A DNA stretch of 64,000 nucleotides from Citrus sinensis. Its lineage: Eukaryota > Streptophyta > Magnoliopsida > Sapindales > Rutaceae. Where the stretch lies: positions 21,247,501 to 21,311,500 of the forward strand of contig NC_068556.1 in the NCBI RefSeq assembly GCF_022201045.2, read 5' to 3'. Each line of letters starts with the position of its first letter. The stretch's first letter is position 1. Shown here in pieces: positions 1-10,682 of this stretch. Under the pieces are notes generated by a model that saw only the letters and a list, made by a program, of their open reading frames with translations, was not told the DNA's origin and did not search any database. The translations under genes were made by a program, and so were the position numbers.

Positions 1-894
1 AATAGACTGATTTGAATAGTGAAAACGGCAGTACTTAAGTGTCATAAATCAAATAAACATAAAATCGAAGCGCAAAAACAACTAAAATTAAAAAAAAAAA
101 AAAATCACCTTGACTTGTGTAGAAGGTGGTGGTGAGGCTTACGGATAACAATTAATAAAAATGGTGGGTAATAAAGAGAGAGGATTTATATTGAATTTAA
201 AGAACAGGATGCAAAAGACAAGTGATTGAACCTGACTTGAATTGAGGTCTCTATTATCAGTGACTGTCATGTAACCAAATTTTTTTGGCGGATTCACACA
301 ATTGTCAATTGCCATGCAGTGACGGGTAGAAAATACCAAAAAAGGAAAAGTCATATGAAAACAAACTTAATTTAGAAAAAGGAAAAAAAAAAAAAACCCG
401 TCAAGTAAAATTAGTAAAGATTTATGTGAGATAGAATCATAAAAATAGTAATTTAATTTTTACATTGAATAAGATATGAATAAAAATAAATAAAAGGTAG
501 CGCATTTAGAAATTACTTAATTCTGTTATCTAAAATGTAATATAATTTTTAAAGACATTAAGTTTATTATAATTTGTCCATTTATTTATCATGCACAAAC
601 ATATATGAAAGAATTCCTCAATTTCCTCCAAAGTCTTAGCGTAATGCTGAAAGAAACCAACCCAGCTATTTCCACTTGATGATAGGGCTAATAAATTCAT
701 CTAATGGGACAGAAAATAATTTGTAAAGAGGAGATGCTACAATCATTTTTTTTTTTTACCAAATAATTACGTAAGAAAATTAAAAAAACAAATTGACTGC
801 CAAAACCTTATCTTATCAAAAACCACGTCCACACATCCTAAAACGCTCGCAACAAAGCTCAGCTTTGATATCTCTCTCTTGAGTGACAAAAACA
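1..894. other. intergenic, upstream of FdC1
   Basis: AT-rich spacer with several A or T homopolymers and no ORF that looks coding. The short open frame on the minus strand at 139-354 has no recognisable family signal. The last 100 bases are the probable FdC1 promoter and leader. Confidence 0.6.
806..830 (+). promoter_or_regulatory. overlapping I-box motifs plus ACGT core upstream of FdC1
   Basis: The stretch CCTTATCTTATC (806-817) holds two overlapping GATAAG I-box motifs on the minus strand, followed at 823-830 by CCACGTCC with an ACGT core. I-box plus ACGT elements are typical of light-regulated plant promoters. They lie 65-90 bases before the ATG, so they may be in the leader or core promoter. 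Function is inferred from motif and position only. Confidence 0.4.
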
Positions 895-1353
895 ATGGCA
901 ACTCTTCATTTCAGTCCATCTCCTTCCTTCGCACTCGCAAAGCAAAACCAACCCACCACCACCAAGCTTTCATATATCCACTTTAACCCCGGAAAACGGT
1001 TAGCATCACAAAGATTACTAAAATCAGCAACAGTTGTGAGATCTTACAAGGTGGTGATTGAGCATCAGGGTCAGTCCACAGAGCTAGAAGTGGACCCTGA
1101 TGAGACCATTTTGTCCAAGGCATTGGACTCTGGCTTGACCGTGCCGCACGATTGTAAGCTTGGAGTGTGCATGACTTGCCCCGCTAAGCTTATCAGTGGC
1201 TCCGTTGATCAGAGTGAAGGCATGCTTAGTGATGATGTTGTGGACCGCGGCTATGCATTGTTGTGTTCTGCGTATCCGAGGTCGGATTGTCGTATCAAGA
1301 CCATTCCCGAAGAGGAGCTGCTGGCACTGCAGCTGGCTACTGCTGATGATTGA
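895..1353 (+). CDS. FDC1: plastid ferredoxin with C-terminal extension, FdC1 type
   Basis: Single-exon gene for 152 residues. The start is the ATG at 895; the open frame reaches back to 883 only through a GTG. The first ~48 residues are Ser/Thr/Lys-rich with few acids, as in a chloroplast transit peptide. The rest is a plant-type [2Fe-2S] ferredoxin fold: CKLGVCMTC supplies three cluster cysteines (C-x4-C-x2-C) and LLCSAYP the fourth. After the usual EEEL ending the chain continues with LALQLATADD, the short C-terminal extension that defines FdC proteins. Known for the family: FdC1 accepts electrons from photosystem I but is poor at NADP reduction, implying other partners in the stroma. It lies beside the FRL4 gene, as does At4g14890 in Arabidopsis (recalled). 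Confidence 0.92.
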   Translation: MATLHFSPSPSFALAKQNQPTTTKLSYIHFNPGKRLASQRLLKSATVVRSYKVVIEHQGQSTELEVDPDETILSKALDSGLTVPHDCKLGVCMTCPAKLISGSVDQSEGMLSDDVVDRGYALLCSAYPRSDCRIKTIPEEELLALQLATADD

Positions 1354-1771
1354 AGCTTTTGTAATGTGTTAGTTGTTGAATTGAGAGTTCTGTTTTGCAT
1401 ATTCAGTGTTATTCTGATAATGCCGCGGGGATGCCGAATAGAGTATATTTGTGCTTGCACGTATGTTCAAGCATAAAATAATTCACTTTATTATGTCCTT
1501 TTGGATTTGATGCATATGTTGAATTATGCACTAGAACTAACAATAACTGAATTGAATTAACTTATGTACTATTTTAGAACAAAATCTTGCAAAAATCTAA
1601 GAATACCAGAAACAAAAGCATAAAGCAAGACAGCCTAGTGCACAATAGAGCAATTCCTGGCGGTAATTTTGCTGTAGGCAGAGGAAGAAGCCAAGCGCAG
1701 GCACAAAGTCTTGATATGTAATCTTTTAGAACAAAACCCCTAATAGAACAGCGATACAGGCAGCAATGTTA

Positions 1772-2845
1772 CTAAGAAGCAGGCCGATAGCTAGCCTTCT
1801 TCTGTTTTCTCTGCTTAAGCTTCACCTTGACATTAACACCATTATCAATAATAGCCTGAAGCACGATCTGAAGCTTCCCCTCCAACTTTTCTCCTTTCCT
1901 CGGTGTGTAAACCACATCATGAATGTCATCAGCCAACGCCCTCTGAGCTAGAATACCTCCCACTGCAGCACAAGCAGTTGCATTCCGAGTTGAATCCAGG
2001 TCAAATTTCATATCTTTAGAAATCGAATGAGCCACAACAACCACCTTGCTAGTAACGCGGTGAACAATACAGGCGCGAACAGAGGCTTTCGATATGTAGA
2101 TATCCAGGCAAAACGGTTCGTGGTAAGGAGCCGTAAGCTGATTAAAAGTTGGGGTTCTAACTCTCTTCTCCACGTTGTCATCACTCATCACGATCTTATT
2201 GAATTCATCATCTCTAGAGGCTAGATTCGGACGTGGGCTTTCCTTCCTCTTGCTTTCTTTAGCGTCACTCTTTCTCTTCAAAGCTTCTTTCTTTTGACAT
2301 TCTTTTTTATCAGTCTTTGCCTTTGAAGCTTCCTTCTTTTCACTATCTTTATTACCCTCCTTTGTCTTCGAAGACTTCCTTCTATGAAAATCAAAACTAT
2401 ACTCCTCGAACTCCTTGGAGTCCTTATCAAGTTTATAAAAAAGATCCCCACGAATTCTCATATTATCAATCTCATCAAAATCCGAGTCACCTTCAAAAGA
2501 TGTAGCATCATCGTCATCATCAACCACGTTAACATCAGATTTTGCTTCCTTGTCCTCGTCTAATCCTCTCCACGCGTGTGCTAACCCTGCTGAAACTTGC
2601 CAGGTTTCATCATCTACAAGCTCAACATTATAACCACCAAAATGAGGTCCCTTGCTGCTTAACAATGGCGAAAGATTAGTCCTACTGGAGTAACTTGTTG
2701 ATGAAGTGGGACTTTCATTTTCCTCAATAAAATCGTTCGAGGCTCTTGAGCAATAACTAGTAACTCTAGAAACAAAATGGGAATTCACTACTAGTGATCT
2801 AAGAGTAGTAGTGCTTCGCTGCAAGAAAGTAATCGTCATTTTCAT
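1772..2845 (-). CDS. ribosomal uL18-like (L18p/L5e family) protein, probably mitochondrial
   Basis: Intronless ORF of 357 residues starting at the ATG at 2845; a second ATG follows two codons later. The N-terminus is rich in Arg, Ser and Thr and free of acids for ~35 residues, suggesting a mitochondrial presequence. A long charged, low-complexity linker (about residues 105-225, acidic then Lys/Glu-rich) precedes a C-terminal L18-like domain (about 245-357). That domain has the S-x-K-x-x-x-A and ACAAVGGILAQRA helices and the VVYTPRKGEKLEGK segment, with a basic tail. Bacterial uL18 is ~120 residues, so the linker is an addition. Role in 5S rRNA binding or ribosome assembly is inferred from the domain only. 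Arabidopsis has a similar gene next to FRL4A (At3g22450, recalled). Confidence 0.78.
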   Translation of the reverse strand: MKMTITFLQRSTTTLRSLVVNSHFVSRVTSYCSRASNDFIEENESPTSSTSYSSRTNLSPLLSSKGPHFGGYNVELVDDETWQVSAGLAHAWRGLDEDKEAKSDVNVVDDDDDATSFEGDSDFDEIDNMRIRGDLFYKLDKDSKEFEEYSFDFHRRKSSKTKEGNKDSEKKEASKAKTDKKECQKKEALKRKSDAKESKRKESPRPNLASRDDEFNKIVMSDDNVEKRVRTPTFNQLTAPYHEPFCLDIYISKASVRACIVHRVTSKVVVVAHSISKDMKFDLDSTRNATACAAVGGILAQRALADDIHDVVYTPRKGEKLEGKLQIVLQAIIDNGVNVKVKLKQRKQKKASYRPAS

Positions 2846-3168
2846 TTCAGGGCAGGCGTCACTTTAGAAAGCTGCGTGGAAAACAGTTATGGGTCATAGG
2901 AATACTGGGTTTCGTAGAAGCAAAACAACAAACGGTTGGTGTGCAAAGAGTGATTTAACTCTTTCGAGCTAAACTATTCGCGAGGACTGCTGCCTTTGTG
3001 TACACTCCAGAGTGATTCAAATGTCACGAAATCAAGTAGAATCGAAGAAGGATTTGATATTTCAGTGGGCAGTATCCGAAGTTGAGTGCGCAAGTTTGCT
3101 TTTGCACTTCCTTTTATCGTGTTTGGTATATGCTTAAAAGATGCGCGCATGTTAGTGTCAGGGACCAG

Positions 3169-3207
3169 GATCCGGTGCTCGGCACAAGCTCAGCTGAGCA
3201 CCGGATC
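3169..3207. repeat. perfect 12-bp inverted repeat (hairpin)
   Basis: GATCCGGTGCTC (3169-3180) is matched exactly by its reverse complement at 3196-3207, with a 15-base loop. It is GC-rich within AT-rich DNA about 320 bp upstream of the uL18-like ATG. Possibly the core of a small foldback element. Confidence 0.7.
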
Positions 3208-3394
3208 TGTTTCCGTGTGTCACAACCTCCCCACTTTTCATTAAAAACCTCAGGAACCTAATTTTCAGATATACCGCCAAAAGACCCAACTTTATAAAGA
3301 CTTGAAGAAGATTGTTATATAGCATATCATAAATAATAAATAAAAATTAAAACTTATGGAGAGAGGGCAATGCAAGCACAATGTAACTACTAGA

Positions 3395-4050
3395 GTTTGA
3401 CAAAATTTGACATGATTCGATCCCAACATGAATAAATAAGTATAACTCATTAAATTTAATATGATTATTAAATGGATTAGGTCTGGGTTGATATAATTTT
3501 TTTCAGTGTCGGGTTAGGGTTAAAGTTTTTGACCCATTTATCCAATCAATAACACAATTATATTTTTTTACTTTAAATTAGTTTTTAAGTTCTTATCATC
3601 AAAACTCAAATATTGGACATGATTCCCATTTTAATCTTTTATTTTTTTAAGGATGAACATATATACAGTAATTTATTTATAAAATTTATTTGGATTTAAA
3701 ATTTCAATAGTATAAATATGTAAAATGTTAGTAGACATGTATATTTTATAATATTAATATATTTTACTATTTTCATATATATAATTAAAACTTCAATAGT
3801 ATAAAACGTGTAATACTTTAGTAGATATGTATAATTTATAATATCAATAAAGTATGTCTCTGGGTGTGTGTGTTTAATGTAAATTTTGTTAAACATATAA
3901 ATATTAAGTGCGTTATTGGATAACTCGTTTATTTTACGTGCTGAATTTGGGTCTTAATATTTTGACACGATTATTAAATGGATCGTGTTTGAGTTGACTT
4001 AAATTTGATACGACAGGCACACAACCCGATGATCTATTTTTTCAGTTCTA
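3395..4050. repeat. dispersed-repeat-like AT-rich block
   Basis: The motif GATTATTAAATGGAT followed by a GTTTGAGTTGA-like phrase occurs near 3463 and again near 3970 in the same orientation. The block has the GTCGGGTTAGGGTT and ACAACCCGATG phrases common in plant non-autonomous repeats. No coding sequence and no clear termini, so its class is unknown. Confidence 0.35.
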
Positions 4051-5592
4051 ATAACTATAGTAATTTTATATTGTTAGTAATGAAACGAAAATTTACACAT
4101 AACTTCTTTTTGTTGATAGGTGAAAAGAATTTTTAGGAGATTTATTGAAAAAAAAAACAGAAAATGAGGTAGAGGAAATACACAATGCCTCGAATGTCTA
4201 ACAGATGCTATAAGACGACAATGTGTGTTGCTCGGAAAATACCGATGATGGCCATGACAAAGTCTTTAGTACCTTTTAGGAAGCTTGCAAAAGTAAAGAA
4301 ATTAATATAAATGACCACAGACAGAAGGAAGTACATTGTGGCTAGATTGGACACGTAATTAAATCGATAAGAACACCTCTCTGTCTTATTCTTAAGATTA
4401 AGGATTTAATTTTCTTTGTGCAATGTGTGAATGTAATTTCTTAAAAAAAAATTGAGTTGGACTTTAGTTATGATTGATTCTGAATTAGGCTTATGTATCT
4501 GAAGTAGTGCTAGTGTGTTACTGGCACCCCTCTAAAGTGTTCGTTAGTCCTAAACTCAAAGACTTATTCAAAGGCATTTGTTTATTAATTTTAACAATTT
4601 GTTCGCAAAGTTTTTATGACAATATTCTTTTACTGTTCATTTTGGTAATGGAGTTTTCAAACGTGACATCTAACTTACTAAAAATTAATAAATAAGTAAT
4701 AATAACGTGGGAGTTGGATTTCATTAGAGGATCCAGCTATCTTGCGTCATAAGTTTGGTACTCCAATCATTTGTCTCATAGCGAATGAGTCGTCAGATTG
4801 GGAAGAAAGGTATCTAACAGCTGAGATTTAACATTTGAAAAACGGATAACCGGCTGAAGGCGTAGCACCTGTAAATCGAAAATAAAAAAATAAAAAGGTT
4901 TGTACGTGTAACATCATCTATGATCTTTCCGCCGGGTGAAGTTTATAGGTGATGGTTCTCGGCATTATTGTCTTGATACTGTCTTCTGAAAGCTATGATG
5001 AAGTATTGAATCTTCTTAATCTGGGTTTTGTTTGAGAAAAAACAAGGTTTTCACTCATAAGGTTAGCGTGACAAAAATCTTTCGCTCATAATCACCCATA
5101 ACACCATACCATTGCCTATATTCAAGCGACAATACTAGTTGCAACCTTCTTAAATGTTCATTCAAGTAAAATAATAGCAAAATTAAGGCTAAACAACAAA
5201 TTGTATTCTTTGAGGCATTTTAGCAAACATTTGTATTGACGTATTTTAACAAACTTATTTCCATAAGCGTTTTATCAATTTTCATTCCCAATTCAAGCCT
5301 AATGTTAAAAAACTAATCGCTCAACAAGATCTAACCTATAATCATCAACAATTAGTACTAAAACAATAAATTCATTATCCATTTAAGAATTTGGACAAAC
5401 TCAGCGAACTAACTCAAATTAAAGATGCTGCTGTTGCGGAAAGTAGCCATTGTTGTTGTCGTCTCGATTAGCCGCTGTTGTTGCTATTAATTTATTTGCT
5501 TGATAAAAAATTGCAGGTTTCTTCGATTTTTGTCGAAAGTAGCCAATTATTCATAAATTTTTAGGTTAATTTTGTTATTTTCCCTGTGCTCA

Positions 5593-5668
5593 ATTACCAA
5601 TCCAGGTGCGGTGCAGTGGTTTCTGCCCTCCCAATGAAAATTGAAAAAAAAAAAAATTACCAATCCAG
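5593..5668 (+). mobile_element. 50-bp retroposed fragment with poly(A) and 13-bp target duplication
   Basis: The 13-mer ATTACCAATCCAG occurs at 5593-5605 and again, exactly, at 5656-5668. Between the copies is a 50-base insert (5606-5655) starting GTGCGGTGCAGTGGTTTCTG and ending in ~12 A. A short non-A body, a terminal A-tract and a long perfect direct repeat are the marks of LINE-mediated retroposition of a small or 5'-truncated RNA. The parent RNA is not identified. Confidence 0.65.
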
Positions 5669-6265
5669 CTAACCGATCCGGCCCATTACTTGTTTCTCTA
5701 GTTACTCTTATTTCTCTCTGTGTTTCTTTTCCAGCCATCAGATGAAATCCAACGATAACTTTGGTAAATGACAAATGAGTGGGGTACGAATCACACGATG
5801 CAAAGTAGTTTTTGCCTTCATTAGAAAGGAAAAAAATGAAGTAAACCGAACACATTCAAAAAAATTTAAAATGGGCATATAAAAAATTGAATTTTTTTTA
5901 AAAAAATAATTTTTAAAAGGGGTATTAAGAAGACTTTAAGAGGGGTTCCAATATTTCATCTCATGTATCTATTTGTAATGTACATCGAAGATAATTTTGA
6001 AAAAAAAGAGGGGAAAAAAAACGTTGTAGAATGGGCTTAAATCCCTTAATTGTATAGGTGGGGTAAATAAATTCACAATTTGTTTGTATGTGGGAATAAA
6101 ATTTTTCTCACAATTTCGCAAAAAAGATGCAACCAAAGCGTCGTCCATATTTTACTAAAAGTAGAAACGAATTCAACGAGCTGTGTAAGATTTGCCTAAT
6201 TAAAACTTTTCTTCCCTCTCTAGAAACCTCCAATCTCGACCAAATCCTTTTAATATGTTGATAGA

Positions 6266-6266
<1 letters not shown>

Positions 6267-6294
<28 letters not shown>
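6267..6294. repeat. ATT trinucleotide microsatellite
   Basis: About nine uninterrupted ATT units. Confidence 0.9.
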
Positions 6295-6298
<4 letters not shown>

Positions 6299-7207
6299 CT
6301 CAGTCACATAAATTAAGTATATACTATATTTTCTAATATCAATTTTGACCTCTTAATTTTGGTATCAATCCTGACCTATTCCCGAATCGTGGAGAAGCAA
6401 ACAAGCCCTCACGACAATGAATACGAATATCGTTGTTGTGGTGCACAACGGGAGTACTAAAATACTAAAAACTAAAACCCTACAATCACTTAAAATATAC
6501 ATTTTTGACGACCATCGTCCGCAATCCTTGAGGGGGAAAAAAAAAGGATCGTGCCAGATATTCTACCGCCGAAAGGTCATCCTCGTGGTTCATGTATGGC
6601 TCGACCAAAGCAGTTAGCATGCATTCATTGAACACTGTAGTAAAGTTCTGGGATAGCATCGAGTCGCCGGCCAAAAAAAGACAGCCTGGCAGAGTGAGCC
6701 GCAAACTAACTCAGCGACAATCAATGATCAGATGGAACTAAATACCATCGAACTTTGATTTAATGTTCAGATAATTAGTCTTTTCAAAAAAAATGTTCAG
6801 ATAATTAGAAAATATCGAGCCACCTAATTCTGTTAAATGGGCTACCATGTCGAGACCCAAACTTCAGGTAAAAGAAGACACACGAACACCAAAAAAAAAT
6901 AAAACCGGCAAGACATTCTTTTTACAGCTAATCTACAAACATTGATGGCATTTAATATTCAACATTGTTATCTTCCATCATGATTACTTTCCACAATCAC
7001 CTAGTACTACTAAAAAGTTTTGATCAATACTAGAAAATACAGATACTTCTCACCAAGACAACGTAAGAAGCATGATAACAGTTATAATTAACACACAGCC
7101 ATTGCTACCGTTAAAACGGTTAGTGAATTACAAACCATTTAGAAAGCAAATGAGGTTTAGTAGTCATTATCATATCAGTGGTTACCATCTTCAAAGGGTA
7201 GTCATGT

Positions 7208-8886
7208 CTATCGGTAGTAAGCCTGCTGATAAGCTGGTGCCAAACCATTGCCATAGCCCCCGTATGCAGGATAGTTCATGGGAGCACCAGGGTATGATCC
7301 AGCAAGGGGAGGAGCTGCTTCTGGTGAGTAAGCATAGGGAGGACTCCTGCTGCCATACACCGCAGGTGGAGATGCATATGCTGTCACCCCAGCAGGGTAT
7401 TGAGTGTGTGAGGGAGACCTGACAAATGTAGGAGGTGCTGGGAAAGATGATACATATGCATTGGTCAAACGGCCAGCCTTGGCTGGAGGCATTGGACCAC
7501 CATTGCTAGCACGTGTACGCTTGGTGGCAGGGACTGCAGCTGGCTTCTTTTTCTCAGTCTTGGCCTTCTCTAGCTGCTCAAGACGCTTCTTGAGGTTTTC
7601 TGGAGGGAATTCACCTTGAAGTTTGTAATCTTCAATGCACTTGATGACGGCCCGGAGAGCTGACTGCTCTTTGCGTGCAGCAAGGTGCTGCAAAATTATG
7701 TAAAGAAAAGCCACTAGTTAGCTGAAAGCATAGATTAAAAAAAAAAATTAGGTGCTACTCACTATGAGATAAAAGTACAAAAGTTTCCCACATCCTGAGC
7801 CTCCACCTTCCACAACTAATCAAAGAGAGCTATAAGTAAAACCAGTAGCTTTCAACACTAACTTGGACACTGCACTGAACACCGCAGGTAGCATATAGTT
7901 GGCACATAGAAATACAGAGAAAAAAAGGCTCAACCAAACTATAAATGCAAAAAATGATGACCCTAATCTGCATGAACTTGACCAGAAGTTAACTAGAATC
8001 AGACATTCAATAAGAGGATATCATCCATTTCCATAAAAACCAAACAAATATCGCCTCAATTAAGCGAATTCAATAAAGCATCAAGATGAGTAAGTGAAAA
8101 GATGTACCGCAGCTCGGCCAGCATTATTGGGGTCCTCAAGAATAGATACAGCAGCTTTCTTAGCATCCTTCAGAAAAGCTTTAAGCAGAGGAACTGGGGG
8201 AAATTTGTCCACAAGGCCAACTTCATATGTAAAATGCACCGCATCAAGCTGTTGTCCCCTACTGATTAATTCTTCAATCATCTCTGTGCATATTAAGTGT
8301 TAGGTAACAACTAAAAAGTATTAGCAGCTACACAATAATATTTCCAAAGACAAAATACATAGCTACTACTCGAATATACTAATAGAATACCCTGAGAGGT
8401 GATCTCCATTGAAATGAAATTCTCTTCAAATAGAGACATTCCTCAAGCATAGCCTAAGCGTCATGCTTATAGATGCAAAACAAAATCCTAAACCAATTAT
8501 GGAATTTTGGATATTAGAATTATAGCGTGATTGCAAGCATGCGCTAGTATTAGAACTACCAAGTCTCAAACTCATAATTATCTAGGCCTCTAAACATCTA
8601 ATGACATTAGGGTACAATATCAGCATGGAGTTGTTCATGGCACAAAATGACTTAACACGCTACTAGTTTCTCCAGCATACTACTGGTGTTGCCAACATCC
8701 AACTCCAACCCTAAAAGAGCATCGAATTTTGATTATTTCACAGTAAACAAAGACAAGCATAAAGGCAATTTCCACAAATGCAGCCTCCCCTCCAGTGTCC
8801 CAAGAGTAGTTAATCCAACATAAATAAAGCCTCAAATGATTTGAGACAAAACACAATAGATCACTTTCTTTTTTTTGGTGTGGTGT

Positions 8887-8920
<34 letters not shown>

Positions 8921-10260
8921 GCCTAACATGCACTACTAATTCCGAACTTACATTGTCGGAAACAAAGTTACAAGAAAATACCCACACCCAATTGCTGATG
9001 CATAATAAAGCAGCATGCCAAAACATACAAGCTAAAACAATCAACTGATACCATAATTACACATATACACAGACCATACTTGACCTAGAAACTCATTATG
9101 CTCTATCTCTAAACACAAACTGTTTATTTTCTACAAGCAAACAACAAATGCAGACAACATTTGTCAGGAGCTAACATTGTGACAAAAACTTAATATCCCG
9201 AAATAACTGACAGTAACCTCACAAATTAGGTTATACAAAATCTGTGACATTGTTAACCCATCAGCGATCAAAGAAGTCTACTTGATGTTTCTACTTTGTC
9301 ATCTTCATCGCCCAAAATTAGTTAAATTTCTAAACAGAAGCCTAACAAACAGAATATAGCTGACATACCAGGCATCTTATCACCCAAACCAAGCGAAACA
9401 GCTAGCTTAGGCATCTGCTTCCGCCACGCAGAACCCACCACGAGCTTCCTATACAAGTCCACATCCTCCTTCTTAACGATCCCAAACGTGACCAAAAGCT
9501 GCAAGAACGTATGGACATCCGGCGTCTTCACATTCTCAATCCCTCCTCTCTCCTCCAGACTCGCCTTCCACCTCTCCGCAATCTCCTTCGCCTTCTCCTT
9601 AACACTCGGTGTCACCAACATCCTCATTTTCCCAATCACCGGGTCCACCATCACCGGTATCAAACTCTCCAACACCAACACACACGCCCACCCCAAGTCA
9701 TTCCCGCTCTTGTCACTCCTCTTATCCACCGGAAACACCTCCGATATCGCCTCCATAACAAACTTAGCAGGATCCACGCACTCACTTAACGCCGCCGGCA
9801 ACGCATTCCTCAACTCCTCAATTTCCTTCTTTTTTGTTACAACAAACTTCCAGAACCCCCTCGCCTCCATTTTCAAACAATAACTCATCAGAATCATCAA
9901 CAACCCGTCTCCGTCATCCACCTCGCCGTCGCCGAGCTCCTGCCCCCGCGAGATAGAATTCAGCGTCGCCTCGGTCCGGTCCTCGAGTTTCTCCATTGCG
10001 ATCTCCACGCTGCCGTCGATGGTCACCTCGCGCTTCTTTAGAACGTCCAATGACGCTTTCGTCTGAGTGTCCAGGGTTTGGATTTTGTGCCTGAGCGCAG
10101 CTGATTTCTTCTGGAGGTTTTGCTCGAGAGAAGTGAAGTGATCGGAGAGCTCTTTCCAGAGGAGTGTGCAGCTGGTCATCAACGAGGTCTGGCGCTGGAA
10201 CTCGTCGAAACTCAGCGGATTCAACTCACTTAACTCGCCTGGATCGGGGATCGACCCCAT
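7208..10260 (-). CDS. FRL4: FRIGIDA-like protein 4 (FRL4A/4B type)
   Basis: Three coding exons, 10260-9369, 8283-8108 and 7687-7208, give 515 residues; family members are about 530. The first exon opens with ATG at 10260 (MGSIPDPGEL) and encodes a coiled-coil-prone N-terminus (about residues 20-110), then the start of the Frigida domain with GFWKFVVTKKKEIEELRNAL. Exon 2 continues that domain (GRQ-like LISRGQQLDAVHF and GLVDKFPPVPLLKAFLKDAK). Exon 3 carries EYKLQGEF-type sequence (here DYKLQGEFPPE), a basic KKKPAAVPATKRTR stretch, and a Pro/Tyr/Ala/Gly-rich disordered tail. Known: FRIGIDA acts in complexes promoting FLC expression and flowering-time control; FRL4 members are less well characterised. 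The promoter side holds a 12-unit AG repeat. Arabidopsis homologues are At3g22440 and At4g14900 (recalled). Confidence 0.93.
8889..8919. repeat. 31-base poly-G tract in FRL4 intron 1
   Basis: An uninterrupted run of 31 G on the plus strand, i.e. poly-C in the FRL4 pre-mRNA, preceded by GGTGTGGTGTTT. Confidence 0.9.
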
Positions 10261-10658
10261 GGTTTTCGAGTTAAGTTTGCTACTCGTTTGGTGAGTTCAG
10301 TAAAGCCGAGTTAAAAGAAAGTAAAGTAGTCCGATATTTGAAACCGAACCCTAAAGAAATGAACGAGAAAAGAGGGGCTGAATTATATGATGGTGGAGTT
10401 CAGTAGAAAACAAAAACAAGCTTGCTGACGTGGACGGTTGTTGGAATACCACGTATGAAGGCGACTGTAAAGGATGTGGTCCGCGCTGGATTCTAGAGTG
10501 AGCCGGGGGTGCGTAGGATAAGGAAGGTGGGGGCCGGGGGGGGGGGGGTTAAAGGTAGGTGGGGATGATGATGATGATGTAAGATAAGGCAGTGTTTGGA
10601 TGGAGTGGGAAACTTGCTTTTCCCGGAAACCGAAGTGAGATCGTAAGAGGAAAAAAGC

Positions 10659-10682
10659 AGAGAGAGAGAGAGAGAGAGAGAG
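10659..10682. repeat. AG dinucleotide microsatellite
   Basis: Twelve AG units about 400 bp upstream of the FRL4 ATG; CT-rich on the coding strand, as often seen in plant promoters and leaders. Confidence 0.9.

Larger units (their letters stand above)
2846..7207. other. intergenic between the uL18-like gene and FRL4
   Basis: About 4.4 kb, AT-rich, without convincing coding sequence. It contains a GC-rich hairpin at 3169-3207, a dispersed-repeat-like stretch at 3395-4050, a tiny poly(A) retroposed insert at 5606-5655, and an ATT microsatellite at 6267-6294. The right end is the FRL4 3' flank. Confidence 0.6.
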
